A DNA stretch of 64,000 bases, taken from Gammaproteobacteria bacterium. Its GTDB lineage: Bacteria > Pseudomonadota > Gammaproteobacteria > Enterobacterales > Permianibacteraceae. Position 1 is the stretch's first letter, and each line of letters begins with the position of its first letter. Positions 16,616 through 25,460 of this stretch are shown here, in pieces. The stretch lies in the NCBI GenBank assembly GCA_016182845.1, contig JACPFT010000005.1, positions 372,001 through 436,000 of the forward strand, in the 5' to 3' direction. The notes beneath the pieces were generated by a model. It searched no databases and was not told the origin of the DNA. It saw nothing but the letters and a program-made list of their open reading frames with translations. The position numbers were made by a program, and so were the translations under genes.

Positions 16616-17583
16616 TGCGGCGGTTCTTCCGGGACCGGTTCGACGCCTGGCTGGACCGGCGTCTGCCGCCCGTGCCGGGCCTGGTCTTGAACCATCGTTC
16701 GATCTTCATCTTTCCCGGGCGGGAAGGCCTGGTCTTCGCGGTGGTCCTGATCCTGACCTTCGTCGCGGCGGTGAATTACCAGAACAGCCTGGGGCATGTA
16801 CTGGCCTTCTTCCTCCTGGCCCTGGGGCATCTGGCCATCCACCAGACCTACCGCAACCTCTCGGGCCTGTCCTTGCGCCTGGGTCATGCCCAGCCGGTGT
16901 TCGTCGGCGAGGCGGCCGAGTTCCCGATCATCCTGGAGAGCGACAGCGGCCGGGATTATCGGTCGCTGGCCCTGGGTTTCGGCGGCCGTGAGGAAGCCTG
17001 GACCGATGTTTTGCCCGGCTCGGCGAGCGTGCTGCGTCTACCGCTTCCGGCACGAAGGCGCGGCTATCTGCGCCCCGAGCGGGTGTACCTGGCGACGTAT
17101 TATCCGCTGGGAATCCTGCGCGCCTGGTCCTGGCTGGCCTTCGAGGGCTACTGCCTGGTCTATCCCAAACCCCTGCCGCCGCCGGAAACGCCCGGGCGCG
17201 GGGCGGGAGCCGAGTCCACTGCCGGCCGCCAGGAGCAGCTAGGAAGCGAGGACTATGCCGGCATGGATCGCCACCAGCCGGGCGAGAGCCTGCGCCGCGT
17301 GGACTGGAAGGCCTTTGCCCGCGAGCGGGGCATGCACAACAAGCGCTTCATCGAGCCGAACGGCAGCCTGCAGGAACTGGATTTCGAGGCCTTCACCGGT
17401 GTCGATACGGAACTGCGCCTGTCCTTCCTGTGCTACTTGGTGCTGAAGGCCGAGAGCGAGGGCATGCGCTACGCCTTGCGCCTGCCCGGCGAGGCCATCC
17501 CCTCGGGCCTGGGGGCAGGGCACCGCGAACGCTGCCTGCGTGCCCTGGCCCTCTTTGGCAAGGAGGCGGGTGGCCATGCTTGA
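16615..17583 (+). CDS. DUF58 membrane-associated protein
   Basis: This 322-residue protein has two adjacent N-terminal hydrophobic segments (about residues 40-80, including EGLVFAVVLILTFVAAVNY). The DUF58 core motif LRRVDWKAFARERGMHNKRF lies near residue 225. DUF58 proteins are VWA-like partners of MoxR ATPases. It overlaps moxR by 1 bp and tgpA by 8 bp, so the three form one translationally coupled operon. Confidence 0.9.
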   Translation: MRRFFRDRFDAWLDRRLPPVPGLVLNHRSIFIFPGREGLVFAVVLILTFVAAVNYQNSLGHVLAFFLLALGHLAIHQTYRNLSGLSLRLGHAQPVFVGEAAEFPIILESDSGRDYRSLALGFGGREEAWTDVLPGSASVLRLPLPARRRGYLRPERVYLATYYPLGILRAWSWLAFEGYCLVYPKPLPPPETPGRGAGAESTAGRQEQLGSEDYAGMDRHQPGESLRRVDWKAFARERGMHNKRFIEPNGSLQELDFEAFTGVDTELRLSFLCYLVLKAESEGMRYALRLPGEAIPSGLGAGHRERCLRALALFGKEAGGHA

Positions 17584-19543
17584 GTCCTTGACGCGCCCGG
17601 GCCTCTTGCCGCTGTTGCTGTTCAGCCAGCTCATCGTCAGCGCTCCCCATCTGTGGCGTCTGCCGGCCTGGCTGTCGGGCCTGAGTCTCGCCGCCTTGCT
17701 CTGGCGCTACCTGGCCGAGCGCCGCCGGCTCCCCATGGCCGGACCCTGGCTCGGCGGCCTGCTGGCCCTTCTGGCCCTGGGCGGGGTGTTTTACGAATTT
17801 CGTACCATCGCCGGCCGCGAGGCGGGCGTCGCCCTCCTGGTGCTGATGTCCTGTCTCAAGGTCCTGGAGTTGCGCAAGCGGCGCGACGCCGTGCTCCTGG
17901 TGAACCTGGGCTATTTCCTGATCGGAACCAATTTCCTGTTCAGCCAGACCATGGCCATGGCGACCTATATGCTGGCGGCCCTGTGGGTCAACACCCTGAG
18001 CCAGATAGCCCTGAACCGACTGGATGCATGTGCTCAGCCTCGCGAGCTGGCCCGTTCCGCCGGCCGCCTGGTCCTGTTGAGCCTGCCGTATGTCCTGGTC
18101 TTATTCGTCCTGTTCCCCCGCCTGCCGGGACCGCTCTGGCGCATGCCCGACAGCGGCGGACGCGCCGTCACCGGCATGTCGGACACCATGACGCCGGGCG
18201 ACGTCAGCGCCCTCAGCCAGAACGACAACATCGCTTTTCGCGTGCGCTTCGAGGGAGAAAACCCGCCGCGCGGCGAGCTGTATTGGCGCGGCCTGGTCTT
18301 GGCCGCCTATGACGGTCTGACCTGGAGCGCCGGTTACACGCCGCTGCGCGGCGTGCCCAAGACCGAGTTGGACGGCGGCGAGACCCGGCACTACCGTATC
18401 GCTCTCGAGCCCGGTCGCTACCGCTGGTTGTACGCACTGGATGTGCCGGCCGAGGCCGCGCCGGGCACTCGTTTGCGCGGGGATTACCAGCTGCTGCTGG
18501 AGCGGCCCCTCAACGATCGGCTGAACTATCCCATGAGTTCTCTCAAAGGCTATCGCATCGGCCTGGAACTGACCGATGTGGCGCGCCTGCGCTTCCTGGC
18601 CCTGCCCAAGGGCGACGGCAACAGCCGTGCGCGGATCTGGGCCCAGGCGGAGTTCGCGGCGGCGGGCTCGCCCGAGGGGTTCGTGCAGCGAGTGCTGCGC
18701 CATGTGCACGACTCGCCGTTCTACTACACCCTGAATCCGCCCATCCTGGGCGAGGCCCAGATCGACGATTTCTGGTTCAACCAGCGGCGCGGCTTCTGCG
18801 AGCACTATGCCGGCAGCTTCGTCTACCTGATGCGCGCCGCCGGCGTGCCGGCCCGGGTGGTCGTGGGTTACCAGGGCGGCGAGGCCAACCCCTATGGGAA
18901 TTATCTCATCGTGCGCCAGTCCGACGCCCATGCCTGGACCGAGGTCTGGCTGGAAGGGCAGGGCTGGAAGCGTATCGATCCCACCTCGGCCATCGCCGCC
19001 AGCCGGGTCGAGTCGCGCCTGGAGCGGCGCTTTTCCGGCCTCGACCCGCTCTTCGACCCGGCCAGTTTCGGCGAAGCGGCCGTGCCCGACGCCTGGGCCG
19101 ACCTGGCCCTGTACTGGGACTCGCTGAACAGCCGCTGGAATACCTGGGTGGTCAGCTTCGACGCTGAGCGCCAGGCCGAGGCCCTGAGCAATCTCGGCCT
19201 GCCGAACTGGAGCGGAGCGGAACTGGGCTATGTGCTGGCGGTCTTGCTGGCCCTGGTCCTGGCGGTGGGCGGCGTCCTGCTCTTGCGCGAGCAGCGGGCC
19301 CTGGATACCATCGCGCGCACTTTCCTGCACTTGGAGCGGCGTCTGGCCCGGCGCGGCTTCGTGCGCGAGACCCATGAGCCGCCGGCCGAGTTCCTGGCGC
19401 GGGTCGCCAGGGCCAGGCCGGCGCAGGCCGAGGCCTTGGTCGCCATCGCCCGGCTGTACACGACCTTGCGCTACCGGAATTCTTCCAAGCCGCTGCTGCT
19501 GCAGCGGGAGTTGCGCCGCCAGGTGGCGCGTCTGAGTATTTGA
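17576..19543 (+). CDS. tgpA: TgpA-type membrane transglutaminase (DUF3488/transglutaminase/DUF4129)
   Basis: This 655-residue protein starts at ATG 17576 behind AGGAGG. Several N-terminal transmembrane helices (DUF3488) come first, then a periplasmic transglutaminase-like domain with a visible Cys-His-Asp triad: GFCEHYAGSF, SDAHAWTEVW and RIDPTSA. A late membrane helix (LGYVLAVLLALVLAVGGVLL) leads to a C-terminal DUF4129-like cytosolic tail. In Pseudomonas TgpA is essential and sits in the same MoxR-DUF58-TgpA order. Role is probably envelope-protein processing. Confidence 0.92.
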   Translation: MLESLTRPGLLPLLLFSQLIVSAPHLWRLPAWLSGLSLAALLWRYLAERRRLPMAGPWLGGLLALLALGGVFYEFRTIAGREAGVALLVLMSCLKVLELRKRRDAVLLVNLGYFLIGTNFLFSQTMAMATYMLAALWVNTLSQIALNRLDACAQPRELARSAGRLVLLSLPYVLVLFVLFPRLPGPLWRMPDSGGRAVTGMSDTMTPGDVSALSQNDNIAFRVRFEGENPPRGELYWRGLVLAAYDGLTWSAGYTPLRGVPKTELDGGETRHYRIALEPGRYRWLYALDVPAEAAPGTRLRGDYQLLLERPLNDRLNYPMSSLKGYRIGLELTDVARLRFLALPKGDGNSRARIWAQAEFAAAGSPEGFVQRVLRHVHDSPFYYTLNPPILGEAQIDDFWFNQRRGFCEHYAGSFVYLMRAAGVPARVVVGYQGGEANPYGNYLIVRQSDAHAWTEVWLEGQGWKRIDPTSAIAASRVESRLERRFSGLDPLFDPASFGEAAVPDAWADLALYWDSLNSRWNTWVVSFDAERQAEALSNLGLPNWSGAELGYVLAVLLALVLAVGGVLLLREQRALDTIARTFLHLERRLARRGFVRETHEPPAEFLARVARARPAQAEALVAIARLYTTLRYRNSSKPLLLQRELRRQVARLSI

Positions 19544-19549
19544 AACACG

Positions 19550-20194
19550 ATGTCCATGCCCGAAGCCGCCAGCGACAAGCTCCCCGTCGATATCAGCCCC
19601 ATCCGCCGCTTCCTGCGCTGCGCCACGCCCCAGGCCTGGGAGGACAAGGCCTTGAGCGAGCTGCCGACCCTGCTTATCGATCATGCCCGCTGCGAGAAGA
19701 AGGCGGCGGCCACTGCCATGCGCCTGATGTTCCGCTACCCGACGCGCAAGGACATGCAGAACAAGCTGTCGCGCCTGGCACGCGAGGAACTGCGCCACTA
19801 CGAGCAGGTGCGCGAGTTGATGGAGGCGAGGGGCATCGAGTTCAAGGCGCTGTCCGATGCGCCTTACGCGGGGGAACTGCGCCAGCAGGTGCGCAAGACC
19901 GATCCGGGCGCCTTCGTCGATCTGATGATCGTCGGCGCCATCATCGAGGCCCGCTCCTGCGAGCGTTTCGCCGCCATCGCGCCTTATCTGGATCCCATCG
20001 ACCCGGAGTTGGCGGCCTATTACCGCTTCCTGCTCAAGTCCGAGGCCCGCCATTTCAAGGAATATCTGGCCCTGGCCCGCGCCGCCGACAAGGCCGGGCT
20101 GGATGAGCGTGTCGAGTATTTCCTGGCGCTGGAGGCGGAGTTGATCAACCGGCCGGAAGCACAGTTCCGCTTTCACTCGGGCGTGCCGGCCTGA
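19550..20194 (+). CDS. miaE: tRNA 2-methylthio-N6-isopentenyladenosine hydroxylase
   Basis: This 214-residue non-haem diiron enzyme hydroxylates ms2i6A37 in tRNA. The ferritin-like four-helix diiron ligands are visible: DHARCEKKAA, AREELRHYEQV (ExxH), GAIIEARSCERF and KSEARHFKEYL (ExxH). Its length fits the family. It begins 6 bp after tgpA and could be read from the same transcript. Confidence 0.93.
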   Translation: MSMPEAASDKLPVDISPIRRFLRCATPQAWEDKALSELPTLLIDHARCEKKAAATAMRLMFRYPTRKDMQNKLSRLAREELRHYEQVRELMEARGIEFKALSDAPYAGELRQQVRKTDPGAFVDLMIVGAIIEARSCERFAAIAPYLDPIDPELAAYYRFLLKSEARHFKEYLALARAADKAGLDERVEYFLALEAELINRPEAQFRFHSGVPA

Positions 20195-20206
20195 GCCTCC
20201 ACAACC

Positions 20207-20261
20207 CTCCGTTCGTCCTGAGTAGAGGCGCAAGGCGCCTCGTATCGAAGGATGAGCGGAG
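20207..20261. repeat. Palindromic repeat (TTCGTCCTGAGTAG family)
   Basis: Arms CTCCGTTCGTCCT and AGGATGAGCGGAG enclose an inner palindrome, AGGCGCAAGGCGCCT. It lies between the convergent miaE and dmeF genes. Confidence 0.85.
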
Positions 20262-20263
20262 CT

Positions 20264-21154
20264 TCAAGCCGGCGCGTCGTGCACTTCCACGGTCACATGG
20301 GCCAGCTGGCTCAAGTTTCTCAGCTCCTGGCGCACCCGCTCGTGCGCCCCGGCTTCGTGCTGGGCCTCGACGGCGATGATGCAGGCGAAGTGTTCGGCGC
20401 CGATGCGCCAGACGTGCAGATCCTCGATGTCCAGATCCAGGCGCTGCTTGAGACGCAGGCGGATCTCGGCCTCCAGCCAGGCCAGGTCCTCGGCATCCAG
20501 CAGCACGGCCCCCGTGCTCATGATGAGTCCCGTGGCCCAGACGGCGATCAAGGCCGCACCGGCCAGGCCCACGGCCGCATCCAGCCAGAGCCAGCCGTAA
20601 CGCCAGCCCAGGCCCAAGGCCGCGATGGCGCCCACCGAGGTCAGGGCATCGGCGAGAACGTGCAGATAGGCGGATTTCAGGTTGTGGTCCTGGTGGCTGT
20701 GATGACGCTTGTCGCCGTGCTCGCCCAGGAGCCAGGCGCAACCGAGATTGACCGCCAGGCCGAAGACGGCGACGACCAGGGCCTCGCCGAACTGGATGGG
20801 GCGGGGGCTTAGGAGGCGCTCGATACAGCTCACCGTCATCTCCAGGGCGACCACGCCCAGCAGCAAGGCGCTGGCGAAGCCGGCCAGGGAGCCGACCTTG
20901 CCGGTGCCGAAGGTGAAGCGGGCGTTATGGGCATGCTTGCGCGCGAAGGCATAGGCGAAGGCAGACACGCCCAGGGCCACGGCATGGGAGCCCATATGCC
21001 AGCCGTCGGCGGTCAAGGCCATGGAGCCGGACCAGTAGCCGGCGACGAGCTCCAGGACCATGACGGCGAGGGTGATGGCCAATACCGTGCGCGTCTTGGT
21101 CTCGGCCCGGGCCTCGCCGCCGGTGGCGTAATGGTGGTGGTGAGAGTGGGACAA
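20264..21154 (-). CDS. dmeF: Cation diffusion facilitator (DmeF-like Co/Ni/Zn efflux)
   Basis: This 296-residue inner-membrane protein starts with the His-rich stretch MSHSHHHHY and has six hydrophobic segments. The metal-site motifs ALTADGWHMGSHAVAL (helix 2) and LHVLADALTSVGA (helix 5) are present, with a second His-rich loop, HHSHQDHN, between. A C-terminal cytoplasmic domain, DLHVWRIGAEHFACII, completes it. DmeF proteins export Co2+ and Ni2+ by proton antiport. The exact metal is not certain. Confidence 0.9.
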   Translation of the reverse strand: MSHSHHHHYATGGEARAETKTRTVLAITLAVMVLELVAGYWSGSMALTADGWHMGSHAVALGVSAFAYAFARKHAHNARFTFGTGKVGSLAGFASALLLGVVALEMTVSCIERLLSPRPIQFGEALVVAVFGLAVNLGCAWLLGEHGDKRHHSHQDHNLKSAYLHVLADALTSVGAIAALGLGWRYGWLWLDAAVGLAGAALIAVWATGLIMSTGAVLLDAEDLAWLEAEIRLRLKQRLDLDIEDLHVWRIGAEHFACIIAVEAQHEAGAHERVRQELRNLSQLAHVTVEVHDAPA

Positions 21155-21220
21155 TCCGGAAACTCCCGCTAACGCTCTGAAAACTATAGCGGAAGCCGGC
21201 GGGGCCGGGCTTGGTCTGGA

Positions 21221-21490
21221 TCAAGGCGCCGGTTGGGTCGCCGTCTCCAGCTCCAAGAGCCAGGTCATCGCCGCTTCCCGGGTATCGCGGCACATCTCGG
21301 CGCTGGGCCTGAGGCTGGCGCACACCGCCGGCCGTTCGGGGCGGCCGAAGATCCGGCACCGGCCCTGCGCATCCAGCTGCACGCAGGCCACGCCCGCCGG
21401 CTTGCCCCCGGGCATGCCGGGAATGGGCGAGGAGATGGAGGGCGCGATGCAGCAGGCGGAGCAGTGGGGGCGGCAGTCCATGGGGGGCAT
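21221..21490 (-). CDS. YkgJ-type cysteine-cluster protein
   Basis: This 89-residue protein has the CxxCC pattern CRPHCSACC near the N-terminus and further Cys in [17 protein letters not shown] and PAVCASL, the spacing of the zinc/iron-chelating YkgJ cluster family. Function is unknown. It is upstream of dmeF on the same strand, 66 bp away, and may be co-transcribed with it. Confidence 0.78.
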   Translation of the reverse strand: MPPMDCRPHCSACCIAPSISSPIPGMPGGKPAGVACVQLDAQGRCRIFGRPERPAVCASLRPSAEMCRDTREAAMTWLLELETATQPAP

Positions 21491-21595
21491 TCAGGCAGGG
21501 AAGAGCGGATTATACCGGCAGGCTTTGCGCTCACCGGTCACAAACAGGGATAATGCGCCACTTTCTTTCGCCGCTTACGGCATGCAGGTCTTCCC

Positions 21596-22846
21596 ATGGC
21601 AGTCACTTCCGCGCAATTCCACGGCATCGTCGATGTCCTGGCCCGAGTCCTGAGCTTCAACCACCCGGCCGACGCCGTGCTCTCCCATTTCTTCCGCGAG
21701 CGTCCCAAGCTGGGCGGCCGCGACCGCCATGTCATCGCCGAGACCGTCTATGCCGCCCTGCGCCGCTTCGAATTCCTCACCGCCGTGGTGGGCGAGGCGC
21801 CCAACCCGCGCCGCTATGCCATCGCCGCGCTCCTGCGTTTGATGGGGCATAACCTGCGCGAGATCGCCGAACACCTGAAGGATTCCGAGAAAGAGCTGGC
21901 CGGCGCCATCAAGGCCCGCCAACCCGAGCTCTCGCCCGTGCAACAGGCCGAGCTGCCGGAATGGCTGGTGGAGGGCATGGGCCTGGCCGAAGACGAGATG
22001 CTGGCCCTGGGCCGCGCCCTGCAGCACGCTGCCCCCCTGGACCTGCGCATCAACAGCCTCAAGACCAAGCGCGAGGCCGTCTTGGAGCGCTTCGCTGCCG
22101 AGGGCATTGCCGCCGAAGCCACGCCGCACTCGCCTCTGGGCGTGCGCCTGGCGGAGAAAATGCCCCTGCAGAAACACGCTCTGTTCACCGAGGGTCTGGT
22201 GGAAGTCCAGGACGAGGGCAGTCAGCTGCTGGGCCTGATGTTGGGCGCGCGGCGTGGCGAGATGGTGGTGGACTTCTGCGCCGGCGCCGGCGGCAAGACC
22301 CTACTCCTGGCCGCCGCCATGGCCAATAGCGGCCGCGTCTATGCCTTCGACGTGGCCGAGAAGCGCCTGAACAACCTGGCGCCGCGCTTGAAGCGCTCCG
22401 GCCTGTCCAATATTCAGCCGGTGCTGATCACCAGCGAGACCGATGCCCGCGTCAAGCGCCTGGCCGGCAAGATCGACCGCGTCCTGGTGGATGCGCCCTG
22501 TTCGGGGATGGGCACCCTGCGCCGCAACCCGGATCTGAAATTCCGCCAGTCGCCGGAGTCCGTGGCCGAGCTCAACGCCAAGCAGACGGCTATCTTGAGC
22601 GCGGCCGCCAGCCTGCTCAAACCCGGCGGGCGCCTGGTCTATGCCACCTGTTCCCTGCTGCCCAGCGAGAATCAGGCCGTGGTCCAGGCCTTCTTGGCCG
22701 CTCATCCCCAGTTCGAGCTCTTGCCGGCGGGCGAGGCCCTGGGCCGGCTCAACGAGGGCCTGGACATGGGCGACTACCTCCAGCTCTGGCCCCACCGCCA
22801 TAACACCGACGGCTTCTTCGCCGCGGCACTGGTGCGTAAGCCATAA
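21596..22846 (+). CDS. RsmB/NOP-family rRNA (cytosine-5) methyltransferase
   Basis: This 416-residue protein has an N-terminal NusB-like helical region (HFFRERPKLGGRDRHVIAET) and a C-terminal SAM-dependent methyltransferase domain. SAM motif I is VDFCAGAGGKTLLLA. Both cysteines of the m5C mechanism are present: C302 in VDAPCSGMGTL and C352 in YATCSLLPSEN, the catalytic and release cysteines. It is shorter at the N-terminus than E. coli RsmB, so the exact rRNA target is uncertain. It diverges from the YkgJ gene. Confidence 0.87.
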   Translation: MAVTSAQFHGIVDVLARVLSFNHPADAVLSHFFRERPKLGGRDRHVIAETVYAALRRFEFLTAVVGEAPNPRRYAIAALLRLMGHNLREIAEHLKDSEKELAGAIKARQPELSPVQQAELPEWLVEGMGLAEDEMLALGRALQHAAPLDLRINSLKTKREAVLERFAAEGIAAEATPHSPLGVRLAEKMPLQKHALFTEGLVEVQDEGSQLLGLMLGARRGEMVVDFCAGAGGKTLLLAAAMANSGRVYAFDVAEKRLNNLAPRLKRSGLSNIQPVLITSETDARVKRLAGKIDRVLVDAPCSGMGTLRRNPDLKFRQSPESVAELNAKQTAILSAAASLLKPGGRLVYATCSLLPSENQAVVQAFLAAHPQFELLPAGEALGRLNEGLDMGDYLQLWPHRHNTDGFFAAALVRKP

Positions 22847-22923
22847 ACCCCATCATGGGCTGATATTCGCGCGCCCTGGGCTACACTCAGGAATGAGTCA
22901 TCTCCCGGCCCAGGCGCGCGTTC

Positions 22924-24162
22924 ATGCTCAAGAAGATTCAGGTCAGTCAGCTGCGTCTGGGCATGTTCGTCAACGAGTTCTGCGGCTCGTGGATGGAACA
23001 CCCCTTCTGGACCACTAAGTTCCTCCTCAAGAATCCCAAGGACCTGGCGCGCATCGGCGAGAGCGGCATCACCGAGCTGTGGATCGACACGGACAAGGGC
23101 GCGGACCTGGCGGCCGATCAGGCTGGGCAGGGCGTGGCGCAGGCCGAGGCGGAGCGGCGCATCGAGGCTGCCCTGGCCGATGCCGTCAAGGCGCCGGCCG
23201 AGATTCCGCAGCGGGTCTCCTTGGAGGTGGAAGTGCAGCGCGCCGCGAAGATCTGCGCCAAGGCCAAGGAGGCCGTGGCCAGCATGTTCCAGGAAGCGCG
23301 CATGGGCAAGACCGCCCAGGCCGAGCAGTTCCTGCCCATGGTGGAGGAGATCTCCGCTTCCGTGCTGCGCAATCCCGGCGCCCTTATCAGCCTGGCCCGT
23401 CTCAAGAACCAGGATGAATACACCTATATGCACTCGGTCGCGGTCTGTGCCCTGATGGTCGCGCTCGCCCGCCAGCTGGGCATGAACGAGGAGGACACCC
23501 GCGAGGCCGGTATCGCCGGCCTGCTGCACGATCTCGGCAAGGCCATGATCCCCCTGGAAATCCTCAACAAGCCGGGTAAGCTGACCGATGCCGAGTTCCA
23601 GACCGTCAAGAGCCACCCCCAGGAAGGCTTCAAGCTCTTGGTGGACAGCGACCAGGTCAGTGCCATACCCCTGGACGTGGTCCTGCATCACCATGAGAAA
23701 GTCGATGGCAGCGGCTACCCCCATCGCCTTGCCGGTGAGCAAATCACCCTCTTCGCCAAGATGGGGGCCGTCTGCGACGTCTACGATGCCATCACCTCCA
23801 ACCGGCCCTACAAGGCCGGCTGGGATCCGGGCGAGTCCTTGCGCAAGATGACCGAATGGGCCGCCGGCCATTTCGACGATCGGGTGTTCAAGGCCTTCGT
23901 GAAGAGCGTGGGCATCTACCCGGTCGGCTCCCTGGTGCGCCTGGAGTCCGGCCGCCTGGCCGTGGTCATGGAGCAGAGTGAAAAGTCCCTGCTCGTGCCC
24001 ATCGTCAAGGTTTTCTATTCGACCAAGGCCAAGCGTCATCTGATGCACGAGCTGCTCGACCTTTCCAAACCCTCCGCTCAGGACAAGATCGTGAGCTGGG
24101 AGTCGCCGGAGCGTTGGGGAATCGCCAACATGAATGAGATATGGGGCTGCGTGGTGCCCTGA
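22924..24162 (+). CDS. HD-GYP c-di-GMP phosphodiesterase with N-terminal DUF3391
   Basis: This 412-residue protein has an N-terminal DUF3391 (about 1-130), an acidic linker, and a full HD-GYP domain. Catalytic residues are visible: HSVAVCALMV, HDLGK with H202 D203, HHEKVDGSGYP with GYP at 264-266, and VYDAITSNRPYK. It should degrade cyclic-di-GMP to GMP in the cytosol. It lies 77 bp after the rRNA methyltransferase gene and is closed by a terminator. Confidence 0.93.
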   Translation: MLKKIQVSQLRLGMFVNEFCGSWMEHPFWTTKFLLKNPKDLARIGESGITELWIDTDKGADLAADQAGQGVAQAEAERRIEAALADAVKAPAEIPQRVSLEVEVQRAAKICAKAKEAVASMFQEARMGKTAQAEQFLPMVEEISASVLRNPGALISLARLKNQDEYTYMHSVAVCALMVALARQLGMNEEDTREAGIAGLLHDLGKAMIPLEILNKPGKLTDAEFQTVKSHPQEGFKLLVDSDQVSAIPLDVVLHHHEKVDGSGYPHRLAGEQITLFAKMGAVCDVYDAITSNRPYKAGWDPGESLRKMTEWAAGHFDDRVFKAFVKSVGIYPVGSLVRLESGRLAVVMEQSEKSLLVPIVKVFYSTKAKRHLMHELLDLSKPSAQDKIVSWESPERWGIANMNEIWGCVVP

Positions 24163-24173
24163 AACGCGGGCAT

Positions 24174-24202
24174 GAAAAAGGCGGGCATCGAGCCCGCCTT
24201 TT
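24174..24202. terminator. Bidirectional terminator between HD-GYP and leucine dehydrogenase genes
   Basis: The 11-bp stem AAAAGGCGGGC/GCCCGCCTTTT has A-run and T-run flanks, so it can work for both convergent genes. Confidence 0.9.
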
Positions 24203-24219
24203 CACAGATGCCCTAACGC

Positions 24220-25254
24220 TTACTTCTTGGCATTGGCGATACGCTGACGGGCCAGCTCGTCGGCGATCACATGGGTCGGACGACCATCCTTGACGGCGGT
24301 GGCGAAGATCTCGGACAGGGTGTTGTAGATCTCTTCGACCTTGCGCTTGGAGGCTTCCGAGCTGTAGTTCTCTTCGAAGGACACGTTGATGATGCCGCCG
24401 GCATTGATGACGTAGTCCGGGGCATAGAGCACGCCGCGGCGGGTCAGTTCGTAGCCGTGGCGATCCTCGGCAAGCACGTTGTTGGCGGCGCCGGCGATGA
24501 TCTTGGCCTTGAGCATCTTCAGGGTTTCGTCGTTGACGGTGGCGCCCAGGGCGCAGGGCGCGTAGACGTCCACGTCCAGGCCGTAGATGGCGTTGATATC
24601 GACGGCGGTGGCGCCGCAGTCGGCGACGACCTTCTCGACGGCTTCCTTGTTGATGTCGGTGACGAAGAGCTTGGCGCCTTCGCTGGCCAGGTGCTTGGCC
24701 AGGTAGTAACCCACGTGGCCGGCGCCCTGCAGGGAGATGCTCACGCCGTCCAGGTTGTCGCGGCCCAGCTTGTGCTTGACGGCGGCCTTGATGCCCAGGT
24801 AGCAGCCGTAGGCGGTGTACGGGGACGGATCGCCGGACTTGCCTTCCAGACCCAGCACGTGCTTGGTTTCCTTGTGGACGATGGCGATGTCGGCCGGGCT
24901 GGTGCCCACGTCTTCGGCGGTCACGTAACGGCCGGAGATGGACTCGACGAAGCGGCCGAAGGCGCGGAACAGCTCTTCGGACTTCATGGTCTTGGAGTTG
25001 CCGATGATGACGGACTTGCCGCCACCGAAGGGCAGGCCGGCCATGGCGTTCTTGTAGGTCATGCCGCGGGACAGACGCAGGGCATCGACCAGCGCGCCTT
25101 CATCGGTGTTGTATTCCCACATGCGGCAACCGCCAACGGCCGGGCCCAAGGTGGTGTCGTGGATGGCGATGATCGCCTTCAGGCCACTCTTGGTGTCGCT
25201 GCAGAACACGATTTGTTCGTGATCGTCGTAGGCGCGCAGGTTGAAAACGGACAT
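24220..25254 (-). CDS. ldh: Leucine dehydrogenase (Glu/Leu/Phe/Val dehydrogenase family)
   Basis: This 344-residue NAD-dependent enzyme deaminates branched-chain amino acids. The conserved segments KAIIAIHDTTLGPAVGG, LPFGGGKSVIIG (catalytic Lys region), TAEDVGTSPADI, SLQGAGHVGYYLAKHL (NAD fold), APCALGATVND and GAANNVLAEDRHG are all close to Bacillus leucine dehydrogenase. The ATG at 25254 (MSVFNLRAYDDHEQIVFC) is preferred; GGAG lies at the right distance upstream, whereas a TTG at 25269 would swallow it. It is downstream of the aldehyde dehydrogenase on the same strand, with a repeat between. Confidence 0.93.
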   Translation of the reverse strand: MSVFNLRAYDDHEQIVFCSDTKSGLKAIIAIHDTTLGPAVGGCRMWEYNTDEGALVDALRLSRGMTYKNAMAGLPFGGGKSVIIGNSKTMKSEELFRAFGRFVESISGRYVTAEDVGTSPADIAIVHKETKHVLGLEGKSGDPSPYTAYGCYLGIKAAVKHKLGRDNLDGVSISLQGAGHVGYYLAKHLASEGAKLFVTDINKEAVEKVVADCGATAVDINAIYGLDVDVYAPCALGATVNDETLKMLKAKIIAGAANNVLAEDRHGYELTRRGVLYAPDYVINAGGIINVSFEENYSSEASKRKVEEIYNTLSEIFATAVKDGRPTHVIADELARQRIANAKK

Positions 25255-25350
25255 GGAACAGTTCTCCAAGTGATTGTCGTTATTTGTAAGCGAGGGGTTA
25301 GCCCTCGCTCACGCCCGGCCCGTGGGTTCACGAGCCGAAGTTCCACCCCA

Positions 25351-25454
25351 CCGTTCGTCCTGAGTAGCCGCGCAGCGGCGTATCGAAGGACTCTGGGGAA
25401 TTCCGTTCTCCCTTCGATACGGCCGCCAAGGCGGCCTATTCAGGGCGAGCGGAA
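25351..25454. repeat. Paired palindromic repeats (TTCGTCCTGAGTAG family)
   Basis: Two inverted copies face each other: CCGTTCGTCCTGAGTAG-CCGC...TATCGAAGGA and CCCTTCGATACG-GCCGCC...TATTCAGGGCGAGCGG. Each carries its own inner palindrome. They fill the gap between the leucine dehydrogenase and the aldehyde dehydrogenase. Confidence 0.85.
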
Positions 25455-25460
25455 CAGGGT

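Noticed and set aside
18101-20233. A 710-codon open frame opposite tgpA and miaE
   Set aside because: It spans two well-supported genes on the other strand and shows no conserved motif.
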